From Lysobacteraceae bacterium (GTDB taxonomy: Bacteria; Pseudomonadota; Gammaproteobacteria; Xanthomonadales; Xanthomonadaceae): a stretch of 64,000 nt of DNA. The stretch's first letter is position 1, and every line of letters starts with the position of its first letter. Both the position numbers and the translations under genes were made by a program. Under the pieces are notes generated by a model that was not told the origin of the DNA, did no database searches, and was given only the letters and a program-made list of their open reading frames with translations. Below, in pieces: positions 1-8,299 of this stretch. The stretch covers positions 150,053 to 214,052 of the forward strand of contig QBLY01000003.1 of assembly GCA_003241895.1 (NCBI GenBank), in the 5' to 3' direction.

Positions 1-436
1 CCAGTTCGGCGTGCAGGGCCAGCCAGCCGCGCTCGGCGGCCTGCGCGGCGATCTCGGCGCGCAGCGCCGGGTCGGCCGCGGGCATGTCCGACAGGCCGTT
101 GAGCAGCGCGCTGAAATACAGCCCGGTGCCGCCCACCAGCAGCGGCACCCGGCCGCGCGCGGCCAGGGCCTGCATGGGCGGCAGCGCTTCGCGGGCGAAG
201 TCGGCAGCGGAAAACACCTCGTGCGGATCGCGCACGTCCACCAGGTGGTGCGGCGCCAGCGCCAGCGTGGCCGCGTCGGGCTTGGCGGCGCCGATGTCCA
301 GGCCGCGGTACACCAGCGCCGAATCCACGCTGATCACCTGCGTGTCCAACTGCTGCGCCCAGTCCACCGCCAGCGCGGTCTTGCCCGAAGCCGTCGGGCC
401 CATCAGGGCGATGGCGAGCGGGCGCTGGTCGTGCAC
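1..436 (-). CDS. miaA: tRNA dimethylallyltransferase, C-terminus truncated by window edge
   Basis: Reverse-strand translation from GTG at 436: [53 protein letters not shown]...; P-loop GPTASGKT and DSxxVYRxxDIGxAKP are typical of MiaA. Confidence 0.93.
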   Translation of the reverse strand, partial: MHDQRPLAIALMGPTASGKTALAVDWAQQLDTQVISVDSALVYRGLDIGAAKPDAATLALAPHHLVDVRDPHEVFSAADFAREALPPMQALAARGRVPLLVGGTGLYFSALLNGLSDMPAADPALRAEIAAQAAERGWLALHAEL

Positions 437-439
437 GGG

Positions 440-556
440 TCAGGCACCGCCGACACAAAGTGCGCCCGGCAGGCAGTGCCAGGCCGCGAAACCAATGCCC
501 GTCATGCCCGCGATGTAGATCGCGAAGCTGATGTGCAGCGGGGACAGCTGGTTCAT
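440..556 (-). CDS. putative 38-aa small membrane protein (smORF) immediately upstream of miaA
   Basis: ATG at 556, TGA at 440-442, below the ORF-track length cutoff: MNQLSPLHISFAIYIAGMTGIGFAAWHCLPGALCVGGA*; hydrophobic, ends 3 nt before the miaA start. Confidence 0.45.
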   Translation of the reverse strand: MNQLSPLHISFAIYIAGMTGIGFAAWHCLPGALCVGGA

Positions 557-690
557 GGTGGCTCGTCGGCTGGCTGGGGCCGGGCAAGCTTACCGCGCGT
601 CGCGATAGTGATTGAAAGCCATGCATCTGCCGGGCTAACCTTTCCCGGGCTTCGACGCCCCCGCTCCGCCCTCTTCCAAAGGCCTACCGC

Positions 691-1596
691 ATGAAGCTGC
701 ACCCCCTCGGCCTCGGCCTGTTCGCGCTGACCGCGCTTTCCATCAATCCTGCCGCCGCCTGCACCGTCATAGCTTCCATCCCGGCGGTGCTGACCCAGCC
801 GGGCACCTACTGCCTGGCATCGGACCACACGTTTGCTGCGGCTGCAGGCAACGCGATCACGATCGCCAGCGACGACGTTTCGATTGATTGCCGCCAGCAG
901 CTGATCACCGGCACCGCCGGCACGGCCACCTTGGCTGTAGGCGTCGCGGCCATGAACCGCAGCAACATCACCGTCAGGAACTGCAAGATCGGGGGATTCC
1001 ATTCCGGGATCAGGGTCAACGAGGACGGTACGCTGCCCAGGCGCCCCAGCGGCACGGTGGTCGAGTCGAACCAGCTGATCCGAAACACACAGCTGGGGAT
1101 ATTGGTGGCGACCAATGGGAGTATCGTCCGCGACAACCTGGTCTTTGCCACCGGCGGCAACACCCTTGGCCTGTCAACCGCCGGCATCCGGGTTCGCGGC
1201 AGCGTGGATGTTGCGCGCAATGACGTGCAATCCCCATTTGGCCCCGCCTCCGGGCCAGCTGACACCTTCGGCATCTTCGCCACCCATGGCAACGGTGGCG
1301 TCATCGAGAATAATCGCGTCCGCTCCATAGCCTCGAGCCGGGCGCAATACGGCATCGCCGTTTTTGCACCGGGCGGAGCCATCCTCAGGAACAACACCTT
1401 GCACAACCGATATTATTCAGCCACGAATTATGAGGTTGCCTACGCGTGCATTGGCAGCCGCACGGTGATCGAGGGCAATACCAGCTACGGCTTCGCAAAT
1501 GGGCAAGTTAACTGCGAACAGCTGGCAGGCAACACGTTTATCTTGGGAGATACTTTCACGCCCGAGAGTGCCAACGACCAAGGGGCGTCCAAGTGA
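691..1596 (+). CDS. secreted right-handed parallel beta-helix repeat protein
   Basis: Signal peptide MKLHPLGLGLFALTALSINPAAA; repeated N-x-(I/V)-x-x-N style rungs (RNCKIGGF, VESNQLIRN, VRDNLVF, ARNDVQS, IENNRVRS, LRNNTLHN, IEGNTSYG). Confidence 0.75.
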   Translation: MKLHPLGLGLFALTALSINPAAACTVIASIPAVLTQPGTYCLASDHTFAAAAGNAITIASDDVSIDCRQQLITGTAGTATLAVGVAAMNRSNITVRNCKIGGFHSGIRVNEDGTLPRRPSGTVVESNQLIRNTQLGILVATNGSIVRDNLVFATGGNTLGLSTAGIRVRGSVDVARNDVQSPFGPASGPADTFGIFATHGNGGVIENNRVRSIASSRAQYGIAVFAPGGAILRNNTLHNRYYSATNYEVAYACIGSRTVIEGNTSYGFANGQVNCEQLAGNTFILGDTFTPESANDQGASK

Positions 1597-2465
1597 GCCG
1601 CGTCGCCCGCGCCATCGCAGTGGTCGCGCTGGTGCTGCCGGCCGTCGGGACGGCCCAGCAGTGCACCCCGATACCGAGTTTGCCCGCAGTGATCAGTCAA
1701 TCCGGCAGCTACTGCCTTGGCCGCAGCCACGTGGTTGCCATCGGTAACGGCGCCAACGTCGCCGCCATCCAGATCGACGCCAACGACGTCACGCTGGATT
1801 GCCGCGGAAACACCATCGACGGGAGGCTGCCGGAAAATGCTGTGTCCCGGAGCAGCGGAATCAGCGCCACCAGCCGTAAGAACATCATCGTTAGAAACTG
1901 CTCCGTCCGCGGGTTCCGTAACGGGGTCAGCTTCACCCAGAACCAGCTAATCGCGTTCACCAACACCGGGCTGGTGGTCGAGGACAACCGCTTCGATGGC
2001 AGCCAGGTGCTCGGAATCGGCGTTAGCGGCGACAACAGCGTGGTCAGGCGCAACATCGTTACCAACATAGGCGGCAGCGGCCAACAGTTCGCCGGCGGCA
2101 TCGCCACGGGGCACCAAACGGACGTGGTCGACAACCTGATTGATGGCGTGACGAGCAGCGGCGATTATGTGTTCGGTATCAACCAAGCTGGAGCATCGGG
2201 CTCGGTCGTGTCCGGTAACCACGTGCGCAACTTGGCCAGCGCAGGCAGTGCGTATGGCATCGCCGTCTACTACAGTGAATACCGCACGTCGTTGGAGATC
2301 CGCGACAACGTCATCTCAAATCTCGCTCCCGGACCGGACTCAACGGCCATCGTCTGCGGAAGTAACGGGTCGCACATCGCCATTGGCAACCTGGCGACCG
2401 GCTATGCCAGGGTCATCGGCGACTACTGCGTCGACGGTGGCGGCAACCGGGGCGGCACGGACTGA
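1593..2465 (+). CDS. secreted right-handed parallel beta-helix repeat protein, tandem paralog
   Basis: GTG start overlaps the previous stop by 4 nt (GTGA). Shares the layout C(T)xIxSxPAVxxQxGxYCL...I.A(S/N)DVxxDCR...IxVRNCxxxGF with the preceding ORF. Confidence 0.75.
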   Translation: MSRVARAIAVVALVLPAVGTAQQCTPIPSLPAVISQSGSYCLGRSHVVAIGNGANVAAIQIDANDVTLDCRGNTIDGRLPENAVSRSSGISATSRKNIIVRNCSVRGFRNGVSFTQNQLIAFTNTGLVVEDNRFDGSQVLGIGVSGDNSVVRRNIVTNIGGSGQQFAGGIATGHQTDVVDNLIDGVTSSGDYVFGINQAGASGSVVSGNHVRNLASAGSAYGIAVYYSEYRTSLEIRDNVISNLAPGPDSTAIVCGSNGSHIAIGNLATGYARVIGDYCVDGGGNRGGTD

Positions 2466-2476
2466 ATCGGGACTAC

Positions 2477-2499
2477 CCGGGGCCCGGCAAGGCCCCGGG
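2477..2499. terminator. GC-rich hairpin between convergent beta-helix gene and folP
   Basis: CCCGGGGCC-cggcaa-GGCCCCGGG; no strong T-tract, so weak evidence for intrinsic termination. Confidence 0.4.
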
Positions 2500-2639
2500 A
2501 AGAACCGGCGCCCAAGTCAAGGGGCCGGCTGTCCACACAGCCTGTGGACAAGTACGGTGGAACCCCTGTGGATGGATCGCCACGCGGCCCGCGCAGCGCG
2601 GCTGTCAAGCGGATTGGCCAAGGATTGACCAGGCTGTAA

Positions 2640-3539
2640 TCAATCGTCGTCGGGCCACTTGGGCGCAGCCGGTTTGGCGGGTTTTGCCACCGGCCCGGGC
2701 AGCGCGGCGACGGCCGCCCACACCTTCATGGCGTCCACCGTTGCAGCAACGTCGTGAACGCGGATCAGGCGCGCGCCGTACTCGGCGGACAGAACCGCGG
2801 CGGCCACCGAGGCATGCACGCGCTCGTCCACCGCGCGGCCGGTCAAGTCGCCCAGGCTGCGTTTGCGCGACAGCCCCGCCAGCACGGGCACGCCCAGGTC
2901 GCTGAAGCGACCCAACTGCCGCAGCAGCAGCAGGTTGTGCTGCAGGGTCTTGCCGAAGCCGAAGCCCGGGTCGACCACCAGGTTCTTCTTGGCAATGCCC
3001 GCCATTTCGCAGGCGAACAGGCGCTCGGCCAGGAATCGGTGCACGTCGGCCACCACGTCGCCATAGCGCGGGTCGTCCTGCATTGCGCCCGGCTCGCCCA
3101 GCATGTGCATCAGCACCACCGGCACGCCGGCGGCGGCGGCGGCATCAAGTGCGCCTTCGCGGCGCAGCGCGTAAACGTCGTTGATCAGGCCGGCGCCGGC
3201 GGCGACGGCGGCGCGCATCACTTCCGGTTTCGAAGTATCTACCGAGACAACCACCGTGGTCTCGCGCGCCAACCGCTCGATCACGGGAATCACGCGCGCC
3301 AGCTCTTCGTCGAGGCTGATCGCCTCGGCGCCGGGCCGGGTCGATTCACCGCCCACGTCCAGCACGTCGGCGCCTTCGTCGGCCAGTCGCCTTCCATGCG
3401 CCACCGCCGCCTCCAGACTGCCGTGCTGGCCACCGTCGGAAAACGAATCGGGCGTGACGTTGACGATGCCCACCACGTTCGGACGGTCGAGCCTAAGCAC
3501 GCGGCCGGCGCAATCGAGCTGCGGGACGGTATCGAACAT
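2640..3539 (-). CDS. folP: dihydropteroate synthase
   Basis: VVGIVNVTPDSFSDGG, ADVLDVGGESTRPGA, NDVYALR, VDPGFGFGKTLQHNLLLLRQL, GLSRKRSLG. Confidence 0.96.
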   Translation of the reverse strand: MFDTVPQLDCAGRVLRLDRPNVVGIVNVTPDSFSDGGQHGSLEAAVAHGRRLADEGADVLDVGGESTRPGAEAISLDEELARVIPVIERLARETTVVVSVDTSKPEVMRAAVAAGAGLINDVYALRREGALDAAAAAGVPVVLMHMLGEPGAMQDDPRYGDVVADVHRFLAERLFACEMAGIAKKNLVVDPGFGFGKTLQHNLLLLRQLGRFSDLGVPVLAGLSRKRSLGDLTGRAVDERVHASVAAAVLSAEYGARLIRVHDVAATVDAMKVWAAVAALPGPVAKPAKPAAPKWPDDD

Positions 3540-3591
3540 GACGGCACCTGCAAGGCGGGAATGGACGGCATGGTAGCCGGTGCGGGCCCGC

Positions 3592-4365
3592 TTACGGCAA
3601 TACGTCGATCACGGGCCAGCCCAGGTCGCGGTTGACGGGCGATTCGCCGCTGCCGATGAACTCGAACAGTTCGCTCAGCGGCACCAGGCCGACGCGATGC
3701 AGTGTGAGTCGAATGCGCACCTGGCTCTGGTCGGGGCTCATCCACTGAACATCGGTGATCGGGGCTCCAGCGCCCTGCAGCGCCGCGGCGCCCGAGCGAA
3801 CGCGCAGCCCGCCCAGCTGGCGGCCGGCCAGCGTGAACGTGCGCTCCTCGCCCATGCGCGCGCCCTCGCTGGATTCGGCCTGCCGGGGGTTGAGGAAGCC
3901 GTGGCTGGCGATCACATGCAGCGTAGCCTTTTCGTCACTGCGCCCGATTCCGAACAGCGGCGATCGCTGCATCACCAACGTATAGGCGCCCGGCTGTTCT
4001 ATCGCGGGCAGTCGCACCGACACGAAGGCACCACCCGCCGCCGGTACGCAGTGCGCGGAGGGTGGGATGCCGTTACCCCCGACCGACAGCAGCCTACCGC
4101 CCGTGACCACCGCACCGTCGGCCGACACGGCGCTTGCTGACACCACGAACTCCAAGCCTTCGCCACGCACGCCCACCACGCATGGCACTCCGGCGTAACA
4201 AACTTCTGGCGCACGTCGGCCGGGACGCGGCTCCAAGTCGGGGCACAGACGCTGCGACTGCACGGCCGCAGTCGCGGATGCCGCGGTGAGCGCCGATACG
4301 GCGGCCAGTGCGTGCAGCGTGGCCCTGGGCAGAACACTGCTCACGACGCCGGCTCGCCAGGGCAC
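3592..4365 (-). CDS. secreted protein of unknown function, paralog of the adjacent 4412-5344 product
   Basis: In-frame GTG at 4365 followed by a hydrophobic leader (VVSSVLPRATLHALAAVSALTAASATAA). LCPDLE...APEVCYAGVPC... and C-terminal FEFIGSGESPVNRDLGWPVIDVLP align with the neighbour. The ORF-track extension to 4530 overlaps the neighbour and is probably not translated. Confidence 0.65.
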   Translation of the reverse strand: MPWRAGVVSSVLPRATLHALAAVSALTAASATAAVQSQRLCPDLEPRPGRRAPEVCYAGVPCVVGVRGEGLEFVVSASAVSADGAVVTGGRLLSVGGNGIPPSAHCVPAAGGAFVSVRLPAIEQPGAYTLVMQRSPLFGIGRSDEKATLHVIASHGFLNPRQAESSEGARMGEERTFTLAGRQLGGLRVRSGAAALQGAGAPITDVQWMSPDQSQVRIRLTLHRVGLVPLSELFEFIGSGESPVNRDLGWPVIDVLP

Positions 4366-4411
4366 ACAACGTACCGTCCGCGACCTGCAGGCCCGTCCAA
4401 GCGCGATCCGA

Positions 4412-5344
4412 TCAAGGCTGCACTTCGATGCGCGGCCAGCCAAAATCGTTGTTGATGGCGGGCGTGACAACGATACCCGGCGACGGCGGAACAAACTCGA
4501 AATAGTCTTCCAGATTGACGGTGCCGGCACGCAGCACGTTCACCCGGATCCGCACGCTGTCGAAACGCGCGGAGACGATTTCGAACGGCTTCGGGTCGAA
4601 AGTAATCTGCTGTGCGTTGACCGGCAGCGTGGCTGCCGTCCCATTCCCCACGCGCGCGGCCATACGCCCTGCCAGCGTGCCCGATCCAGGCGCTGGCGCA
4701 GCGCCCGGCGATGGGCTGCTGACTGCTGCCGGAAACGGCTGGCGCACGCCCGCCTTCACGCGCAGCTGTTGCAAGCCGCGCCCAGCGATGTCCAGCTCTC
4801 GCACTTGGCCGGCGGGCGCCGTGAAGGGCTGGCGACCCGAGGCCGATAGATTGAGGAAGTTGCCGCCGTTGCGGATTTCCAGCGGGATGGAGTCGCTGTG
4901 GCGGTTTAACCCGATATTGCCGATGCGCTTGACTTCAAGAATGTGGTTCCCAGGCGTAACGATGTCCTCGAGGCGTATCGCCACGTAGCCCTGTCGGGTC
5001 TTGCTGGCAGGAGGGACGCACTGTTCGCGCGCACGGATGTCGGCACCGGTCTCGGCGATGGAGACACGGGTTTTTGCACCGGGATAGACGGGGCCGTCAG
5101 TGTGGAGCAGCACAGTGTCGGTCAGGTCGAGCCAATGGCCGCGAAGGCCGGCGATGCAGTCGAAGCCGGTGTAGCAGACGTCGGGAATCGTTCGGCCCGC
5201 TTCGATCTGCACGCTGTTGCCCAATCGGGGGCAGACGTTGTAATCATTCAGTCCGGCAAAGGCTGGAGTTCCCATCAATAGACTGGCACACAACGCCAAC
5301 GCCAGACGGGGCGTGGTCGGCATCAAGGTTGTCATCGGATTCAC
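4412..5344 (-). CDS. secreted protein of unknown function, paralog of the 3592-4365 product
   Basis: GTG start at 5344; signal peptide ...PRLALALCASLLMGTPAFA; VCPRLG...IPDVCYTGFDC... and C-terminal YFEFVPPSPGIVVTPAINNDFGWPRIEVQP. Confidence 0.7.
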   Translation of the reverse strand: MNPMTTLMPTTPRLALALCASLLMGTPAFAGLNDYNVCPRLGNSVQIEAGRTIPDVCYTGFDCIAGLRGHWLDLTDTVLLHTDGPVYPGAKTRVSIAETGADIRAREQCVPPASKTRQGYVAIRLEDIVTPGNHILEVKRIGNIGLNRHSDSIPLEIRNGGNFLNLSASGRQPFTAPAGQVRELDIAGRGLQQLRVKAGVRQPFPAAVSSPSPGAAPAPGSGTLAGRMAARVGNGTAATLPVNAQQITFDPKPFEIVSARFDSVRIRVNVLRAGTVNLEDYFEFVPPSPGIVVTPAINNDFGWPRIEVQP

Positions 5345-5436
5345 TCCTTCAGACGCCGCGTGGTCTCATGCACCACCACGGCAAGGGGGTAACGCTACCG
5401 AACCCCGCCCGTACGCGAGGCCCGGCAGCGGGGGGG

Positions 5437-5973
5437 CTATTCGCAGATCTTGAGAGACGGGCGGGCGATGTTTTCCCACGGGTAGGCACCCCGCGAGCGG
5501 CTGCTGCAGCAGTGCTGGGTGTCGTTGCTATGCACGCCGGAGCCGCGGTTTGCGCAATATTTCGAGCGCACCACGTCGCCGGTGTTATTGACGAGGTTGG
5601 TTTCTATCATCCGGGTCCACTGGTAACCCCAGATCGCGCGGTCGACGGACTTGGTCCAGGCCAGGGTGCATGACGTGGAACTTTCGTTGCCGCCGCACAT
5701 TTTTCCGTTAGGATTGTCCGCGCAGCAGGGATCGTGCGACAGGCTGCCGCCACTGACTTTGCACAGGCCGAACCCGGCGAAATGTACGCAGAACGCGACA
5801 CGCGGCATTTGACCAATCGTCCAATTGCCGCAACCCTGCCCGGATGCGCCGAAGCAGAATTCCGGCCCTGCGGCGCGCGCCTGAGACACCGGCGCCATCG
5901 TGGCGGAAACAATCACAAGCAGGGCCAGCGCCAAGGCGCGCAGGCCGGAGTTCTTGATCAGGGAAGTCATCAT
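5437..5973 (-). CDS. cysteine-rich secreted protein of unknown function
   Basis: Signal peptide MMTSLIKNSGLRALALALLVIVSATMAPVSQARA then 12 Cys in the mature part, including two CC pairs (DPCCADN, QHCCSSR). Confidence 0.65.
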   Translation of the reverse strand: MMTSLIKNSGLRALALALLVIVSATMAPVSQARAAGPEFCFGASGQGCGNWTIGQMPRVAFCVHFAGFGLCKVSGGSLSHDPCCADNPNGKMCGGNESSTSCTLAWTKSVDRAIWGYQWTRMIETNLVNNTGDVVRSKYCANRGSGVHSNDTQHCCSSRSRGAYPWENIARPSLKICE

Positions 5974-5981
5974 CGTCTCCT

Positions 5982-6461
5982 TCAGCGGGTGCGACGGACG
6001 GTGGAGCCGTCCGAGGCGGTCAGGGTGTTGTCATCCACCATCGCAAAGCTCAAGCGCGTCATCGCGGTTTCCTTGCTTTCCTCCGGATCACCAGGGGCGC
6101 GCTCCAGCACGAGGGTGAACACCTTTCCATCGCCCTCCACCACCGCATAACGGCCGCTGGCCAGGGGCTGCTTTTCCTGGTCCTTGAACACCGAACTGCG
6201 AACGCGCGTTCCGTAGCTGCCGTCGGCGCGGAACTCGATCAGGGTGGTCACCGTCTCATTGGTTTCCTTATCGCCCTGGCGCTCGATGCCCCAAGTGCCG
6301 AAGAGACGCTTGGCCATGTCGCCAGGCTTGGCCTGCGTCGCGCCGGATAGGGAACGCAGTTCCGGCGCTGCCTTGCCAATTTCCTGAGCAAAAGCGCCGG
6401 ACGTGACGAAGCAAACGGACAGCAGAACGCCGCAAAGCGGTCGGGTGGATCGACGGTTCAT
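5982..6461 (-). CDS. small secreted protein of unknown function (lipocalin-like character)
   Basis: Signal peptide MNRRSTRPLCGVLLSVCFVTSGAFA; LFGTWGIERQ...LIEFRADGSYGTRV...GRYAVVEGDGKVFTL. Start overlaps the upstream secretin gene stop by 4 nt. Confidence 0.6.
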   Translation of the reverse strand: MNRRSTRPLCGVLLSVCFVTSGAFAQEIGKAAPELRSLSGATQAKPGDMAKRLFGTWGIERQGDKETNETVTTLIEFRADGSYGTRVRSSVFKDQEKQPLASGRYAVVEGDGKVFTLVLERAPGDPEESKETAMTRLSFAMVDDNTLTASDGSTVRRTR

Positions 6462-8176
6462 GGGGTGCCTCCTTGGGTACGGTGGGTTACAGCGGGAACG
6501 CCGGCGCCGTCACGCGCGCTGGCGAGGAAGGTCTGCATCAGCTGGGGATCGGACAGGCCGCGAACGCGCACGTCGCCAACGGTTGCGCGCGAGAAGAAGC
6601 GTCTGCCGGCCACGCGCTCGGTGAGCGCGTCCAGGCCATGCCCGGGTTCGACCAGCGACTCCCACAGCTGCAGCAGGCGCTGCGTGGGTTCACCCCGCCG
6701 ATTGCCGGTGGCGAAGCCCACGGGCGGCGACGGCGTGACCAGGATGATCACGGAGCGCTGCCGGCGCTGGTCGGTCTTGCGGTTGAACAGCAGGTCGAGC
6801 CCCGGCACGTCGCCGAGCACGGGGACACCCGATTCGCTGCGGTCGTTGACCGATTCCGACAGGCCGCTGAGCACGAGGGTCTCGCCGAAACGAACGTCGG
6901 CCGTAGCGGCGACGTTTTGGCGGAAAGTCGCCAGCTGCTGCGAGAAACTGCCCACGCCCTGGTCGCTGAAGAAACTCCGGTCTGCCTCGACGCGGAATCG
7001 GGCACCGTCGCTACGGATTTCCGACGGAGTGATCTTCAGGCCCACGCCCACGTCGATGCGCTCAAGCTGGGCGAAGTTGACGCCGGCCACCGCCACGTTG
7101 AGCTGCTCGCCGACGAAGAACGTGGACTGCTCGCCGAGGAACGCACTCAAGCTCGGTCGCGCGATCACTTCGTACTGGCGGCGGGCGCGATTGAGGATGT
7201 TGAGGTTGTAGGTGATATCCGGGATGCGGATCAGGCGCGTGATCGATGTGGTCTCGGCGCTGCCGGACACGTCAGTGACGGTCTGCCGGTTGTGCTGGCG
7301 GCCGAACTGCAGCTGCAGCGATTCGAGCAGGTTCACGCCATAGCCCGTGGAGTTGCGCATGTCGCCCAGAATCAGGGTCACGTCCACGGTGAGCTGCTGC
7401 GGCGCGACCGCCGGCTCGCTGCTGGTGAAATCGGTGGGCGCCGGCGCGCCGTCGTCCACCACCGAGGTACGCATCAGGGCCGCGGAGCGCGCGGCCACCC
7501 AAGCGCGGTCGTCGGCGGTCAGCGCCGCCGGCGGCATTGCCAACAATTTGTCGACGGCGCCCGGGTCGTTGCCGCCCGCCGCCGACAGCACGGCCGTGCG
7601 CCAGGCGCCGGTGGACTGCGGGTCAAGCCGTCGGGCCTGTTCGGCGGCGGCGTAAGCCAGCGGCAGGTCGCCCGAAAGATAAGCTGCAGCGGCCAATCCC
7701 TCGTAAGCCCAGCCGGCGTTCGGATCCGCCATCACCGCAAGCGCGAACGCATCGGCCGCTGCCGCGGGCCGCTGCTGGCGCATCAGGTTCACGCCGGTGA
7801 GGTAGTGGGGCCAGGGCCCGGTGTCGCCCAGTCGATTGGCGGCCTCGAAGCCCGAGCCGGCCACCTCGGCCTGCGCCGGGTCGTCCTTCAGTTGGTGCGC
7901 GGCGCCAAGATAAAGATGGGCCTTCGGCGCGCGCATGTCCTGGGCCAGCCACTGCTCGGCGGCGATTCGGGCCCGGTTGGCGTCGTTTTTCTGCAGTGAC
8001 TGCAGGATGGTGGCCTCCAGCGTGCCACGATCGGCCAGGGCCGGCGCCTCGCCCCGCGGCGCCCTCGGCGTCGTGGCACAGCCCGCCAGCACCACGGCGA
8101 CCGCCAAGACCCCCGCCAGCGCGATGCCCTGCCGCGACTTCATTGCCATTGCCGCCGCTGTAGACTCATTACCCAT
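6458..8176 (-). CDS. outer-membrane lipoprotein with TPR-like N-terminus and C-terminal secretin domain
   Basis: Lipobox VVLAGCATT; TPR-like helices; secretin signature ARPSLSAFLGEQSTFFVGEQL...VGVGLKITP...GVPVLGDVPGLDLLFNRKTDQRRQRSVIILVTPSPP. True start may be an internal Met (MKSRQG...). Confidence 0.8.
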   Translation of the reverse strand: MGNESTAAAMAMKSRQGIALAGVLAVAVVLAGCATTPRAPRGEAPALADRGTLEATILQSLQKNDANRARIAAEQWLAQDMRAPKAHLYLGAAHQLKDDPAQAEVAGSGFEAANRLGDTGPWPHYLTGVNLMRQQRPAAAADAFALAVMADPNAGWAYEGLAAAAYLSGDLPLAYAAAEQARRLDPQSTGAWRTAVLSAAGGNDPGAVDKLLAMPPAALTADDRAWVAARSAALMRTSVVDDGAPAPTDFTSSEPAVAPQQLTVDVTLILGDMRNSTGYGVNLLESLQLQFGRQHNRQTVTDVSGSAETTSITRLIRIPDITYNLNILNRARRQYEVIARPSLSAFLGEQSTFFVGEQLNVAVAGVNFAQLERIDVGVGLKITPSEIRSDGARFRVEADRSFFSDQGVGSFSQQLATFRQNVAATADVRFGETLVLSGLSESVNDRSESGVPVLGDVPGLDLLFNRKTDQRRQRSVIILVTPSPPVGFATGNRRGEPTQRLLQLWESLVEPGHGLDALTERVAGRRFFSRATVGDVRVRGLSDPQLMQTFLASARDGAGVPAVTHRTQGGTP

Positions 8177-8299
8177 CTCGCCACCTCCGCTGTCTGTGAG
8201 GCACCGAAGATCGCGCCAACTGCGGCATGGGTCGTGACGGAATCCCTACTTTTTCGCTACCTTTCGCACTTCAACTAATTTCCCTGAGGAATCAGTCGC
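8177..8299. promoter_or_regulatory. divergent intergenic region between secretin operon and winged-helix kinase gene
   Basis: 123 bp between two divergent starts. No specific promoter elements assigned. Confidence 0.4.

Noticed and set aside
2529-2575. Cluster of DnaA-box-like sequences (CTGTCCACA, TGTGGACAA, TGTGGATGG)
   Set aside because: One to two mismatches each to TTATCCACA, with no AT-rich unwinding region and no origin genes nearby. GTCCACA-cagcc-TGTGGAC is more simply a small hairpin between convergent genes.
6473-7999. 508-aa plus-strand ORF antisense to the secretin gene
   Set aside because: The minus-strand secretin signatures are convincing; the plus ORF shows only His/Gln/Arg/Ala bias.
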